Positions 8,227 to 16,784 of a stretch of 64,000 nucleotides of DNA are shown one piece after another. The stretch lies in contig NZ_JBLZHU010000007.1 in assembly GCF_048892425.1 (NCBI RefSeq), forward strand, positions 1 through 64,000, read 5' to 3'. Source of the DNA: Pacificispira sp002696645. GTDB taxonomy: Bacteria; Pseudomonadota; Alphaproteobacteria; UBA8366; Aestuariispiraceae. The stretch's first letter is position 1, and each line of letters begins with the position of its first letter. Below the pieces are notes generated by a model. The model was not told the DNA's origin. It searched no databases and worked only from the letters and a program-made list of their open reading frames with translations. Position numbers and translations under genes: made by a program.

Positions 8227-10023
8227 GTGACCCTATCCATACGTTCGGTCTTGCTCTTTGGATTCTGCGGTCTGCTGGCACTGTCCATTTCAGCCGTCGC
8301 GATAACAGGACTGATCGGGGCATTAAGCAATACCCTGACCCTGATGGCCCGGGAAGCCACCCAAATGGTGGAAGAAGCCGATCGCCGTCTGACGGCGGAA
8401 CTGGCCCCTATTGAAAGCCAGGCCCGATTTATTTCTAACAGATTTGAAGACGGTCGATTGAGCTTCGATGCCCCCGAACGCCTGTCGATCACCCTAGATG
8501 CCTCTATGGCCGCCATTCCCGATTTGGCCGGTCTGCTGCTGATTGACACGAACGGCACAGGCTATCGTTTGCTGGGGGCGCGCCGGAATGATGACGACGC
8601 CCCCTTGAAGATCGGGAATTACATGCAAATTCCAGGTATCGCTGATGCACTTGCACAAGCAAAAGACACCACGGAATCAGTATGGCGGCGACCGGTCTGG
8701 GTCTCTGAAATACAGCAGACGGCGATTAACCTGCACACCCCCCTGTACCGGGAGGGGGAATTTATCGGCGTGCTGATGCAGGGAAAGGCTGTCGCGGACC
8801 TGTCCATACAGTTACGCCGTCTTCAGGATTTTGCCGGAAAAGTCCCTTTCCTGCTGTATGGATCTGACAGTGTTCTGGCCCATCCAGGTCTGGCGGAATT
8901 AAAGTCAAATGCATCCAAAGTGGAACCCCTGCCCCCGCTTAACACCTTCCAAGACGGCATCCTGGCCTCCTTCCCAACTTTACAGGATGTGATTTTTGAA
9001 AATTTTTCCGAGGACAAATCCATCAAAATGGGCCGAAGCACCTTCGCCGGGCAGAATTATTTCTTTGCCTATCGGACCCTTCAGGTTTCCGCAGCGGACA
9101 AGCCCATTACGGTCGGGCTGTATGTTGATGAAACACGCTACAATACGGTGCGGGATCGATTGCGGGCAATTTTGGTCGTCGGTGGCGGCGTCATGTTGCT
9201 TTCCATTATCGCGGCACTTTGGATGGCCCGGGCCACGGTCCGCCCGATACAAGCGCTGGCAAAAGCCTCCCTGCATGTCGCGACAGGCGATCTTGACGCC
9301 GTTGATCCCCTGCCCCGCAGCCGCATGCGCGAATTGGACGAGGCCGGTCTGGCCTTCACCCATATGGTGGAGGGATTGAAGGAACGCGCACGAATAATGG
9401 ACCTGTTCGGTCGGGTTGTTCCAACCGCTGTCGCGGAACGAATGCTGCGATCGCCAAAGGAACTGGCACCCCAGAAGGTCGAGGCAACAGTTCTGTTCTG
9501 TGACCTGGTTGGGTTCACCACCTTGTGTGAAGGGCTGGAGACCGATCATCTGGTGCAGGTATTGAATGCCTATTTCACCGATATGGTCGACATCATCCAG
9601 GGCCAGGGTGGCATTGTTACACAATTTCAAGGGGACGCGATATTAGCCGTCTTCAATGTGCCATTGGGGGACCGCGACCATCCGGCCAAGGCATTGGCGG
9701 CCGCGCGCGCCATGCATCTGCATTTGGAAAACAGCACCTTTCTTACCCAAACGCTGGCCATTCGTGTCGGTATCGCCACAGGACCTGTGATCGCAGCGAA
9801 TGTAGGCGCAGCATCCAGAATGAATTATACCGTACATGGAGATACAGTAAACTTGGCCGCCCGATTGGAAAATTTGAACAAAACCTATGGCACCAGGATC
9901 ATCCTGTCGGCAGAAACAGTTGAACGATCCGGTGCACAGGATGTGAAGTCCCTGGGATTGGTCGAAATTCGGGGGCGAACCCAGCCGATGGAAGTTTTCG
10001 CGTGGGAAGGATCATCGGGTTAA
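8227..10023 (+). CDS. Membrane-bound class III adenylate/guanylate cyclase with periplasmic sensor and HAMP
   Basis: A 598-residue receptor cyclase. It has an N-terminal membrane helix (about residues 5-28), a roughly 270-residue extracytoplasmic region likely of the Cache type, a second helix (about 313-333), a HAMP linker beginning ATVRPIQALAKAS, and a C-terminal class III cyclase domain. The metal-binding aspartates are in LFCDLVGFTT and FQGDAILAVF, and NYTVHGDTVNLAARLE matches the nucleotide-binding end. It starts at GTG with AAGGCGAG eight bases upstream. Its stop overlaps the next ATG (TAATG). ATP versus GTP preference is not assigned; cAMP is the usual product of this architecture. Confidence 0.9.
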   Translation: MTLSIRSVLLFGFCGLLALSISAVAITGLIGALSNTLTLMAREATQMVEEADRRLTAELAPIESQARFISNRFEDGRLSFDAPERLSITLDASMAAIPDLAGLLLIDTNGTGYRLLGARRNDDDAPLKIGNYMQIPGIADALAQAKDTTESVWRRPVWVSEIQQTAINLHTPLYREGEFIGVLMQGKAVADLSIQLRRLQDFAGKVPFLLYGSDSVLAHPGLAELKSNASKVEPLPPLNTFQDGILASFPTLQDVIFENFSEDKSIKMGRSTFAGQNYFFAYRTLQVSAADKPITVGLYVDETRYNTVRDRLRAILVVGGGVMLLSIIAALWMARATVRPIQALAKASLHVATGDLDAVDPLPRSRMRELDEAGLAFTHMVEGLKERARIMDLFGRVVPTAVAERMLRSPKELAPQKVEATVLFCDLVGFTTLCEGLETDHLVQVLNAYFTDMVDIIQGQGGIVTQFQGDAILAVFNVPLGDRDHPAKALAAARAMHLHLENSTFLTQTLAIRVGIATGPVIAANVGAASRMNYTVHGDTVNLAARLENLNKTYGTRIILSAETVERSGAQDVKSLGLVEIRGRTQPMEVFAWEGSSG

Positions 10024-10235
10024 TGAAAGAACTGCTGAGGTCCAATGACATGGCGCAACTTTCCTTCATCGAGGTTCTGTTGCGCGATTCCGGTATCGAA
10101 TGTGTAGTATTCGATGGCCATACCAGCATCCTGGAAGGGTCTTTGGGTGTCTTGCCCCGTCGCGTGATGGTGCTGGATGAAGATTGGGACGCGGCCCGGC
10201 GCGTGCTGCGCGATGCGGGTCAGGATGTTCCATGA
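10023..10235 (+). CDS. DUF2007-type small protein
   Basis: A 70-residue protein: MKELLRSNDMAQLSFIEVLL, then GIECVVFDGH and RRVMVLDEDWDAARRVL. This is the DUF2007 (putative signal-transducing, ferredoxin-like-fold) pattern. It is fused by overlaps to both neighbours: TAATG with the cyclase and ATGA with the methyltransferase. A longer start at 10002 would overlap the cyclase further and is not favoured. The function of the family is unknown. Confidence 0.75.
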   Translation: MKELLRSNDMAQLSFIEVLLRDSGIECVVFDGHTSILEGSLGVLPRRVMVLDEDWDAARRVLRDAGQDVP

Positions 10236-10987
10236 CCGATACGCTGAATGAGACCGTCGCCGACCGCTTTCTGGATGGCCGCCTGATCCTGCAGCAACCC
10301 AGACAGGGATATCGCGCGGCGATGGATCCTGTGCTGTTGGCCGCTGCGGTGCCCGATTGTGACGAAGGAAAAGTACTGGATTTGGGGTGTGGCGTCGGTA
10401 CCGCCCTGTTTTGTTATGGCAAACGAATGACAGGTCCGACCTTGTTTGGGTTGGAACTGGACTCCATCGCCGCCGATATGGCCCGACGGAATGCGTGTGA
10501 GAATAATTTAGCGGACAGAACCACCATCGTCACAGGCGATCTGTTGTCCATGCCCAAGGCGCTGGAACCCAACAGCTTCGATCAGGTATTCGCCAACCCG
10601 CCCTATCTGGAACCCCAAACCGGCGAGACATCGCCCATTGCAGATCGGGCACGGTCCAATGTTGAAGGGGCCGCCCGCCTGAAGGATTGGATCACCGTCA
10701 TGTTACGGATGACCCGACCACGGGGCGGATTGACTCTGATCCATCGGGCGGATCGATTGGATGATATCCTGGCCTTGCTGTACCAAAAGGCAGGAGAGAT
10801 CGCAGTCCTGCCCCTATGGCCGCGCGCGGGTGAACCAGCAAAGCGCGTTATCGTTCGGGCGCGCAAGGGGGTGCGCGGTGGTACCACCCTGTTGCCGGGG
10901 CTGGCATTGCACGGCCCTGCGGATGATCCCGATGGACGCTATACACCACAAGCCCTGGCAATTTTGCGCGATGGTAAGAGGCTATAG
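10232..10987 (+). CDS. SAM-dependent methyltransferase, TrmN6-like
   Basis: A 251-residue methyltransferase. The SAM motif is VLDLGCGVGTALFCYGKR and the catalytic NPPY motif (FANPPYLEP) marks an N6-adenine or protein-glutamine-type enzyme. QGYRAAMDPVLLAAAVP at the N-terminus is the signature of the COG4123 group, which includes TrmN6 (m6A37 of tRNA1-Val). The ATG at 10232 is part of an ATGA overlap with the DUF2007 gene. The substrate is inferred from the family only. Confidence 0.82.
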   Translation: MTDTLNETVADRFLDGRLILQQPRQGYRAAMDPVLLAAAVPDCDEGKVLDLGCGVGTALFCYGKRMTGPTLFGLELDSIAADMARRNACENNLADRTTIVTGDLLSMPKALEPNSFDQVFANPPYLEPQTGETSPIADRARSNVEGAARLKDWITVMLRMTRPRGGLTLIHRADRLDDILALLYQKAGEIAVLPLWPRAGEPAKRVIVRARKGVRGGTTLLPGLALHGPADDPDGRYTPQALAILRDGKRL

Positions 10988-11081
10988 CGCATCATGCGCA
11001 GCATGAGCGCGAATAAGTAAACCGCATCATGCGAAGCATGAGCGCCAATAAGTAAACCGCATCATGCGCAGCATGAGCGCG
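10988..11081. repeat. 35-bp direct repeat, two full copies and a third partial
   Basis: Copies at 10988-11022, 11023-11057 and 11058-11081 differ by only one or two bases. Each begins CGCATCATGCGCAGCATGAG and ends with the AT-richer GAATAAGTAAAC. GCGC(A)TCATGC pairs with GCATGAGCGC, so each unit can form an imperfect hairpin. The array directly follows the methyltransferase stop codon and ends 12 bases before the convergent mtnP stop, so it may act as a bidirectional terminator or mRNA 3'-end protector. Confidence 0.85.
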
Positions 11082-11092
11082 GAAACTATTCT

Positions 11093-11965
11093 TTAATCCA
11101 GCACCCGGCCTGCCACGGCATCCAGCTTTGCCAGCATGGCGGGGTCTCGCGCGTCTGGCGAAGTGATCAAGGCAAAGTCCAGCGCGCGGTCGCTGCCGCA
11201 ATCCGGTTCTTTGGACCAGGTATTCAGATTTTCCGCAACATAGCGAACCAGGGCACGCCCGTGATCGGCATTGGCCAACAGGGTCTTGATGACCATGGCG
11301 ACATCGACATGATCATGATCCGGATGCCAGCAATCGTAATCCGTAACCATGGCAATCGTCGCATAGCGCATTTCCGCTTCCCGCGCCAATTTCGCTTCTG
11401 GCATATTGGTCATGCCAATGACGGAACAGCCCCAACTGCGATACAGCATTGATTCCGCCTGGGTCGAAAATTGCGGACCTTCCATCACCAGATAGGTACC
11501 ACCACGGCTGTGGGAAATTTGTAAGGTCTGCAATCCAGCCTGGGCAATATCACCCAGCCAGGAAGAAACCGGCTGAGCGACAGAGACATGCGCAACGCAT
11601 CCCGGACCAAAAAAGCTCTTTTCCCGCGCAAAGGTGCGGTCAATGAATTGATCAACGATCACAAAATGACCGGGCGGCAATTCTTCCTTCAGCGACCCAC
11701 AGGCAGAAACGGACAAAATATCGGTACAGCCCAATCGCTTCATGACATCGATATTGGCGCGGTAGTTTATTGAGGATGGCGATTGGACATGCCCCCGACC
11801 ATGACGGGGCAGAAAGCGGATCTTGGTGCCAGCCAGCGTACCACACAAGACGGCATCCGATGGCGCCCCCCAGGGGCTTTCAACCATGACCCATTCGGCA
11901 TCCTCAAGACCTTCAATTGCATAAAGGCCACTGCCGCCAAATACCCCCAGCACCCTATCAGTCAT
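11093..11965 (-). CDS. mtnP: S-methyl-5'-thioadenosine phosphorylase
   Basis: A 290-residue purine-nucleoside-phosphorylase-family enzyme that phosphorolyses methylthioadenosine to adenine and methylthioribose 1-phosphate (methionine salvage, polyamine by-product recycling). Visible blocks are the phosphate loop GVFGGSGLY, the FLPRHGRGH motif, ISHSRGGTYLVMEGPQFST and SVIGMTNMPEAKLAREAEM; the MTA-type base pocket follows as TDYDCWH. It lies 14 bases after the uracil-DNA glycosylase gene in the NYN - UDGb - mtnP unit. A 5'-deoxyadenosine or methylthioinosine preference cannot be excluded. Confidence 0.92.
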   Translation of the reverse strand: MTDRVLGVFGGSGLYAIEGLEDAEWVMVESPWGAPSDAVLCGTLAGTKIRFLPRHGRGHVQSPSSINYRANIDVMKRLGCTDILSVSACGSLKEELPPGHFVIVDQFIDRTFAREKSFFGPGCVAHVSVAQPVSSWLGDIAQAGLQTLQISHSRGGTYLVMEGPQFSTQAESMLYRSWGCSVIGMTNMPEAKLAREAEMRYATIAMVTDYDCWHPDHDHVDVAMVIKTLLANADHGRALVRYVAENLNTWSKEPDCGSDRALDFALITSPDARDPAMLAKLDAVAGRVLD

Positions 11966-11979
11966 AGCCGTCTTCTCCC

Positions 11980-12663
11980 TTATGTCATACCTGCCGCCAT
12001 CTTGGCAGAGCCAAGCGCATTGCGAAACATATCCTCCGTCAGGCGGCCCGTATTGGTATTATAGCGTGAGCAATGATAGCTGTTCACCAATGCCAGAGAG
12101 CGCCCCTGCCGATCGGATAACCGGTGAATAGCGTCATGAGAGAATTTCGCTGCAGAAACCTTATGTCCCATAGACCGCAAGGCCGCGTCATGGGCAATTT
12201 TACCCAGGCTGAAAATGACTTTCAGGTTTGGCATGGCCGCCAATTCATGATCCAGAAAGGGACGACAGGCCGTCATCTCCTGTCCGATCGGCTTATTCTG
12301 GGGGGGCACGCAGCGAACCGCATTTGCGATACGGCACTCAATCAGGGTCAGCCCGTCATCGGGCCGTCGGTCATAGACGCCCTGTGCCAACCCTAAATCC
12401 AGTAAAACTTTATACAAAAGATCCCCGGCCCAGTCGCCGGTGAAAGGGCGCCCCGTGCGATTGGCCCCCTGCATGCCCGGTGCCAGCCCCAGTATCAGGA
12501 TCGGCGCATCCAGGGATCCGAAACTGGGCACAGGCGAATTCCACCACTGTGGCTGCGCCGCTCTTACTTCTGTGCGGAACGCAACCAAACGCGGACAAAG
12601 CGGGCAATCGCGGCCGGGGTTGTCAAAGGCGGTCCCGGTTACATCCGTACCGCCAGGGGTCAT
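11980..12663 (-). CDS. Uracil-DNA glycosylase, family 5 (UDGb) type
   Basis: A 227-residue DNA-repair glycosylase removing uracil or other deaminated bases. Motif 1 is LGLAPGMQGANRTGRPFTGD, typical of family 5 (UDGb), where no Asp/Asn activates water at the family 1 position. Iron-sulfur cysteines are visible in DCPLCPRL and further on. Motif 2 reads HCSRYNTNTGRLT, where family members usually have H-P-S-R, so a proline has become cysteine. The ATG overlaps the stop of the NYN gene (ATGA). mtnP follows. Confidence 0.88.
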   Translation of the reverse strand: MTPGGTDVTGTAFDNPGRDCPLCPRLVAFRTEVRAAQPQWWNSPVPSFGSLDAPILILGLAPGMQGANRTGRPFTGDWAGDLLYKVLLDLGLAQGVYDRRPDDGLTLIECRIANAVRCVPPQNKPIGQEMTACRPFLDHELAAMPNLKVIFSLGKIAHDAALRSMGHKVSAAKFSHDAIHRLSDRQGRSLALVNSYHCSRYNTNTGRLTEDMFRNALGSAKMAAGMT

Positions 12664-13397
12664 CGATTGCCGTTTCGGTCAGTGCGTTCAACAATCGCCT
12701 CAACGCCGGCATAGTCGTCTTCTTCGTCGTCATCCTCATCATCGACGACCGCATCATCATCATAGTCATCGTCATCGTAATCACCGTCAAAATCAGCGCT
12801 GGGTCCGCGCACCGGGCGAGCAGGCGCCGCGCCAGGGGCAGCAGCCGACCGCTGGGGCTCATGGAAATTACGGGCGATATCGCGCGCAATATCATTTAGC
12901 TCGACAAAGTTATCGGCCTGACGGCGCAACTCATCAGCGATCATTGGCGGGTTGGATTTGATTGTGCTGACCACGGTCACACGAAGGCCGCGGCGTTGCA
13001 CGGCATCAACCAGACTGCGGAAATCACCATCACCAGAAAATAGAATCACATGGTCCAGATGCTGCGCCATATCGAGCATGTCGATCGCCAGCTCCATATC
13101 CATGTTGCCCTTGATCCGCTGGCGTCCCTGCGCATCAGTATAGGACTTCGCTGGTTTGGTAACCATCGTGTAGCCGTTATAGTCCAGCCAATCCACCAAG
13201 GGACGGATCGGGGAATAATCCTGGTCTTCAAACAAGGCTGTATAGTAAAAGGCCCGCATCAACCGGCCTTCGGTCTTAAACTTTAACAACAGTTTCTTGT
13301 AATCAATATCAAATCCCAATGCTTTTGCAGCAGAGTAAAGATTGGCGCCATCAATAAAGATTGCGAATTTTTCTTCTTTGTATATGCCAAGTTGCAC
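12660..13397 (-). CDS. NYN (LabA/PIN-like) domain protein with acidic tail
   Basis: A 245-residue protein. Residues about 8-165 form an NYN domain of the LabA/DUF88 type: FAIFIDGANLYSAAKALG at the start, DMELAIDMLDMA, and HVILFSGDGDFRSLVDAVQRRG carry the acidic residues expected for a metal-dependent RNase fold. An alanine/proline linker leads to a tail of almost only Asp and Glu (DYDDDDYDDDAVVDDEDDDEEDDY). The tail may bind a basic partner or mimic nucleic acid. It is the first gene of the unit with UDGb and mtnP. The target RNA is unknown. Confidence 0.85.
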   Translation of the reverse strand: MQLGIYKEEKFAIFIDGANLYSAAKALGFDIDYKKLLLKFKTEGRLMRAFYYTALFEDQDYSPIRPLVDWLDYNGYTMVTKPAKSYTDAQGRQRIKGNMDMELAIDMLDMAQHLDHVILFSGDGDFRSLVDAVQRRGLRVTVVSTIKSNPPMIADELRRQADNFVELNDIARDIARNFHEPQRSAAAPGAAPARPVRGPSADFDGDYDDDDYDDDAVVDDEDDDEEDDYAGVEAIVERTDRNGNR

Positions 13398-13789
13398 GGC
13401 CTTGAGCCTCCAAAAAAATATGGGTTATCAATGTATGGGGCGTTGAGAGAGGCGCGGCTTATAAATGAGCCCAAAACTCTCTGTCGTTCCAAAATGTTCT
13501 TAGTACGTAGCCGCGCGCAGGACCGGTTTCAAGCGCTATCTAATGGAATTCCATCGATATTAACGATAATTTTTCAAGCGTGAACCTGAAATGCTTTACG
13601 CCTTACCCCTGCTTGGGGGCTTGAACTTTCGGGATGAGACGGGTATGTACAGCCCGAATGCGGTGCAGGCTTTGGTTTGCGCCGCTGTTATTCTTGCATT
13701 CGGACACGGCGTTCGACCACCACGGATCGGTGTTCGATCACCACAGACGACCGAAATGTCCCCTCTTACCGACGAGGATATAAGAGCCC
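13398..13789. other. 392-bp intergenic region between divergent NYN and rpoZ genes
   Basis: No convincing gene or structured RNA was recognised. It must hold the promoters for both directions. A short direct repeat, GTTCGAYCACCAC, occurs twice about 20 bp apart (near 13709 and 13731). A possible 72-codon frame from 13591 runs into rpoZ and lacks coding signs. Confidence 0.5.
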
Positions 13790-14188
13790 ATGGCCCGCGT
13801 TACCGTTGAAGATTGCGTCGAAAAAGTTCCGAACCGGTTCGAACTGGTTATGGTTGCCTCACAGCGCAGCCGCGACATCGCAAATGGCGCGGCAATTGAA
13901 GTCGAGCGTGACAACGACAAAAACCCTGTCGTTTCCCTGCGCGAAATCGCCGATGACAAAGTCAATGTCAGCGAATTGCAGGATGAATTGGTCCGGGGCA
14001 TGCAGCGCTTCATTGATTCGGACGAGCCAGAAGAAGACGACGATGTTCAAATCTTTGAACAGTCCATGATCGGCGCTGCGGAAATGCCCGCCATGCCGGA
14101 TCCGGGCCCGATTCCGATGGCCCCGGATGATGACGATGATGAGCCGCTGAACACGCCAAAGTTTGAAGACATCGACGCCGACGATTGA
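13790..14188 (+). CDS. rpoZ: RNA polymerase omega subunit
   Basis: A 132-residue omega subunit. MARVTVEDCVEKVPNRFELVMVASQRSRDIANGA is the classic N-terminal omega block that folds on the C-terminal tail of beta-prime. The acidic, proline-rich extension after residue 70 (ending DDDDDEPLNTPKFEDIDADD) is common in alphaproteobacteria. A strong terminator follows, and rsh lies downstream as is usual in this class. Omega supports (p)ppGpp binding by RNA polymerase, which makes this neighbourhood meaningful. Confidence 0.95.
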   Translation: MARVTVEDCVEKVPNRFELVMVASQRSRDIANGAAIEVERDNDKNPVVSLREIADDKVNVSELQDELVRGMQRFIDSDEPEEDDDVQIFEQSMIGAAEMPAMPDPGPIPMAPDDDDDEPLNTPKFEDIDADD

Positions 14189-14244
14189 TAGACGGCACAT
14201 CGCCTGCCTGTGCATTTGTGGGGGCGATGTCATTACGAATACCT

Positions 14245-14278
14245 AACAAGGCCCGGTGCAAATGCATCGGGCCTTGTT
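14245..14278 (+). terminator. Rho-independent terminator after rpoZ
   Basis: Perfect 11-bp arms AACAAGGCCCG (14245-14255) and CGGGCCTTGTT (14268-14278) are followed by TTATT. It lies 57 bases after the rpoZ stop. The A-run on the opposite side could let it work in both directions. Confidence 0.88.
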
Positions 14279-14348
14279 TATTGCAATAAAGCCACGAAAT
14301 CTCTTTCAACATTGGGTGGTTTACGAAACTGTAGTCACTATACTTATC

Positions 14349-14480
14349 TTGTAAGTTCTGTAGGACGTCCCCCGCGCCATGATGCGTCAATACGAGTTGG
14401 TCGAACGTGTAAAAGCCTATGAGCCCGGTGCGGATGAAGACGCACTGAACCGCGCCTATGTCTTCACCGTGAAGGCCCAT
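14349..14480. repeat. First copy of an exact 132-bp duplication ending at an assembly gap
   Basis: These 132 bases are identical to 14576-14707 and stop exactly at the first N. They include an ATG at 14379 and the first 34 codons of rsh, which therefore appear twice. The pattern fits two contigs whose overlapping ends were scaffolded rather than merged. The truncated rsh start here should not be counted as a gene. Confidence 0.9.
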
Positions 14481-14575
14481 NNNNNNNNNNNNNNNNNNNN
14501 NNNNNNNNNNNNNNNNNNNNNNNNNNNNNNNNNNNNNNNNNNNNNNNNNNNNNNNNNNNNNNNNNNNNNNNNNNN
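14481..14575. other. Assembly gap (95 N)
   Basis: A run of 95 undetermined bases lies between the two identical 132-bp copies. If the duplication is an artefact, the true sequence probably has no gap at all and the window is about 227 bp too long here. Confidence 0.97.
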
Positions 14576-14707
14576 TTGTAAGTTCTGTAGGACGTCCCCC
14601 GCGCCATGATGCGTCAATACGAGTTGGTCGAACGTGTAAAAGCCTATGAGCCCGGTGCGGATGAAGACGCACTGAACCGCGCCTATGTCTTCACCGTGAA
14701 GGCCCAT
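14576..14707. repeat. Second copy of the 132-bp duplication flanking the gap
   Basis: Identical to 14349-14480 and begins at the first base after the N run. This copy is continuous with the complete rsh gene. Confidence 0.9.
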
Positions 14708-16777
14708 GGCAATCAAAAGCGCGCCAGCGGCGATCCCTATTTTTCACATCCGGTCGAAGTCGCAGGCCTGTTAAGCGACAAGCGGCTGGATTGCGCCTCC
14801 ATCATCACAGGATTGTTGCACGATACCGTTGAAGATACCGATGTCACCGTCAAAGACATCAGCGCCACTTTTGGCGAAGAAGTGGCCGCCCTGGTCGATG
14901 GCGTGACCAAACTGTCGCAATTGGAACTGCAATCCGACCGAACCAAACAGGCGGAAAACTTCCGCAAACTGGTATTGGCCATGTCTCAGGACATCCGTGT
15001 CCTGATCGTCAAACTGGCAGACCGCCTGCACAACATGCGCACGCTGCATTTTATCAAGGCCCCGGAAAAGCGCCGCCGGATCGCCCGGGAAACCATGGAT
15101 ATCTATGTTCCCCTGACAGAACGCATCGGCATTCGTGATTGGCAGGAAGAGCTTGAAGATATTGCGTTTCAGGAGCTTAACCCCGATGCTAGGGCCTCTA
15201 TCGTCGCGCGCCTGGAATTTCTGCAAGAAGCTGGTGGCGATGTCATCAAACGGGTCCAGGCCGCGCTGGAAAAAGACCTGGAAAAGGCCGGAATTACGGC
15301 AGACGTCAGCGGACGTCAAAAGCGGCCCTATTCCATTTGGCGCAAAATGCAGCGCCAGAATATCGGCTTTGAGCAATTGTCAGACATCATGGCGTTTCGG
15401 GTCGTCGTCGATTCCGTCGAAGATTGCTATAAGGCGCTGGGCACACTGCACGGCAAATATTCAATGGTGCCAGGCCGGTTCAAGGACTATATCTCCCTGC
15501 CCAAGCCCAACGGCTATCGCTCCATCCATACCGGCGTTATCGGGCCGGAAAACCGCCGCAATGAAATCCAGATCCGCACCCAGGATATGCACGACATTGC
15601 TGAATTGGGGGTAGCGGCTCATTGGCGTTATAAGGAAACCGGATCTCAACGCTTGTCCGATGAGGAATTGGGACTGACCGAGGGCAAGCAGTATCGCTGG
15701 CTGCGCGAATTGCTGGAAATTCTGGACAATGCCTCCAGCCCGGAAGACTTCCTGGAACACACAAAGATGGAGATGTTTGCCGATCAGGTATTCATCTTCA
15801 CCCCCAAAGGGGACCTGCACGCCATGCCGCGCGGATCGACACCGGTCGATTTCGCCTATGCTGTGCATACCGATGTCGGCAATCGCTGCACCGCAGCCCG
15901 CGTCAATGGGCGACTGGTGCCGCTGCGGACGCAATTGCGCAATGGCGATCAGGTTGAAATCGTCACCTCTAAGGCTCAGACCCCCTCACCGGCCTGGGAA
16001 ACCTTTGTCGTTACCGGCAAGGCCAGGGCCTGCATTCGCCGTTTTGTGCGCTCTGTTCAGCGGGAACAATATGTACGCCTGGGCAAGGAAATTCTGGAAC
16101 GCACCTTTAAGGCTGCTGCCTATGACGCCACCGAAAAGGCGTTGAAAGGAATTGCCGCCCGATTTGAATTGGAGACAGCGGAAGATATCCTGGCTGCGGT
16201 CGGAGAAGGCCGCCTGACGGCACGCGAAGTCCTGTTCGCAGCCTATCCAGGTGCGAAAGAGAAAGATAAGGAAAAGGGCGGCCCCCCCAAGCGTCGCGTT
16301 TCGGTTGGACAGATTGATCCAACAGCGGGTGGGGCCATTCCCATTCGCGGCCTGATTCCTCATATGGCCATTCATTTTGCGAAATGCTGCCATCCCTTGC
16401 CCGGCGATCGCATAATTGGCATCGTTACGACTGGAAAAGGCGTGACGATCCACAATATTGATTGTGCGACCCTGGAAAACTTTTCCGACATGCCGGAACG
16501 GTGGTTGGATGTGTCCTGGGATGCCGATGCTGTTGACGGCACCGCATTTACAGGACGGATTCGGGCCGTATTGATAAATGAACCCGGTGCCCTGGCAGAA
16601 TTTACAGGCGTGATTGGACGAGACGGCGGCAATATTTCTAATCTTAAATTTACCAGCCGAAGTGAGGACTTCTTTGAAATGCTGATTGATATCGAAGTGA
16701 CCGACGCAAAACAGTTGAACAATGTTCTGGCTGCCCTGCGCGCGTCCAAATATGTCAATTCAGTAGAGCGGGCATAA
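14606..16777 (+). CDS. rsh: Bifunctional (p)ppGpp synthetase/hydrolase (RelA/SpoT family)
   Basis: A 723-residue RSH protein, the stringent-response enzyme that makes and degrades (p)ppGpp. The HD hydrolase motif is LLHDTVEDT (H72-D73, E76-D77). The synthetase block RFKDYISLPKPNGYRSIHT carries R291-x-K293-D294, the RXKD form found in bifunctional enzymes rather than the EXDD of RelA. A TGS domain (FIFTPKGDLHAMPRGSTPVDFAYAVH) and a C-terminal ACT domain (about residues 645-723) follow. The HD and synthetase motifs both look intact, so both activities are expected. It lies downstream of rpoZ, with a duplicated start and a gap upstream. Confidence 0.96.
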   Translation: MMRQYELVERVKAYEPGADEDALNRAYVFTVKAHGNQKRASGDPYFSHPVEVAGLLSDKRLDCASIITGLLHDTVEDTDVTVKDISATFGEEVAALVDGVTKLSQLELQSDRTKQAENFRKLVLAMSQDIRVLIVKLADRLHNMRTLHFIKAPEKRRRIARETMDIYVPLTERIGIRDWQEELEDIAFQELNPDARASIVARLEFLQEAGGDVIKRVQAALEKDLEKAGITADVSGRQKRPYSIWRKMQRQNIGFEQLSDIMAFRVVVDSVEDCYKALGTLHGKYSMVPGRFKDYISLPKPNGYRSIHTGVIGPENRRNEIQIRTQDMHDIAELGVAAHWRYKETGSQRLSDEELGLTEGKQYRWLRELLEILDNASSPEDFLEHTKMEMFADQVFIFTPKGDLHAMPRGSTPVDFAYAVHTDVGNRCTAARVNGRLVPLRTQLRNGDQVEIVTSKAQTPSPAWETFVVTGKARACIRRFVRSVQREQYVRLGKEILERTFKAAAYDATEKALKGIAARFELETAEDILAAVGEGRLTAREVLFAAYPGAKEKDKEKGGPPKRRVSVGQIDPTAGGAIPIRGLIPHMAIHFAKCCHPLPGDRIIGIVTTGKGVTIHNIDCATLENFSDMPERWLDVSWDADAVDGTAFTGRIRAVLINEPGALAEFTGVIGRDGGNISNLKFTSRSEDFFEMLIDIEVTDAKQLNNVLAALRASKYVNSVERA

Positions 16778-16784
16778 CATTTCC

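Noticed and set aside
10988..11081. CRISPR-like array of three 35-bp repeats
   Set aside because: The units are contiguous with no spacers between them.
13661..13789. tRNA- or tmRNA-like sequence before rpoZ because of repeated GTTCGA
   Set aside because: No cloverleaf or acceptor stem could be drawn around the two GTTCGAYCACCAC copies.
13591..13809. Possible 72-codon gene upstream of rpoZ
   Set aside because: It runs into the first codons of rpoZ, has no recognisable domain and no good SD.
14379..14480. A second, truncated rsh gene
   Set aside because: It is an exact copy of the true start and ends at the N run, so it is an assembly artefact rather than a pseudogene.
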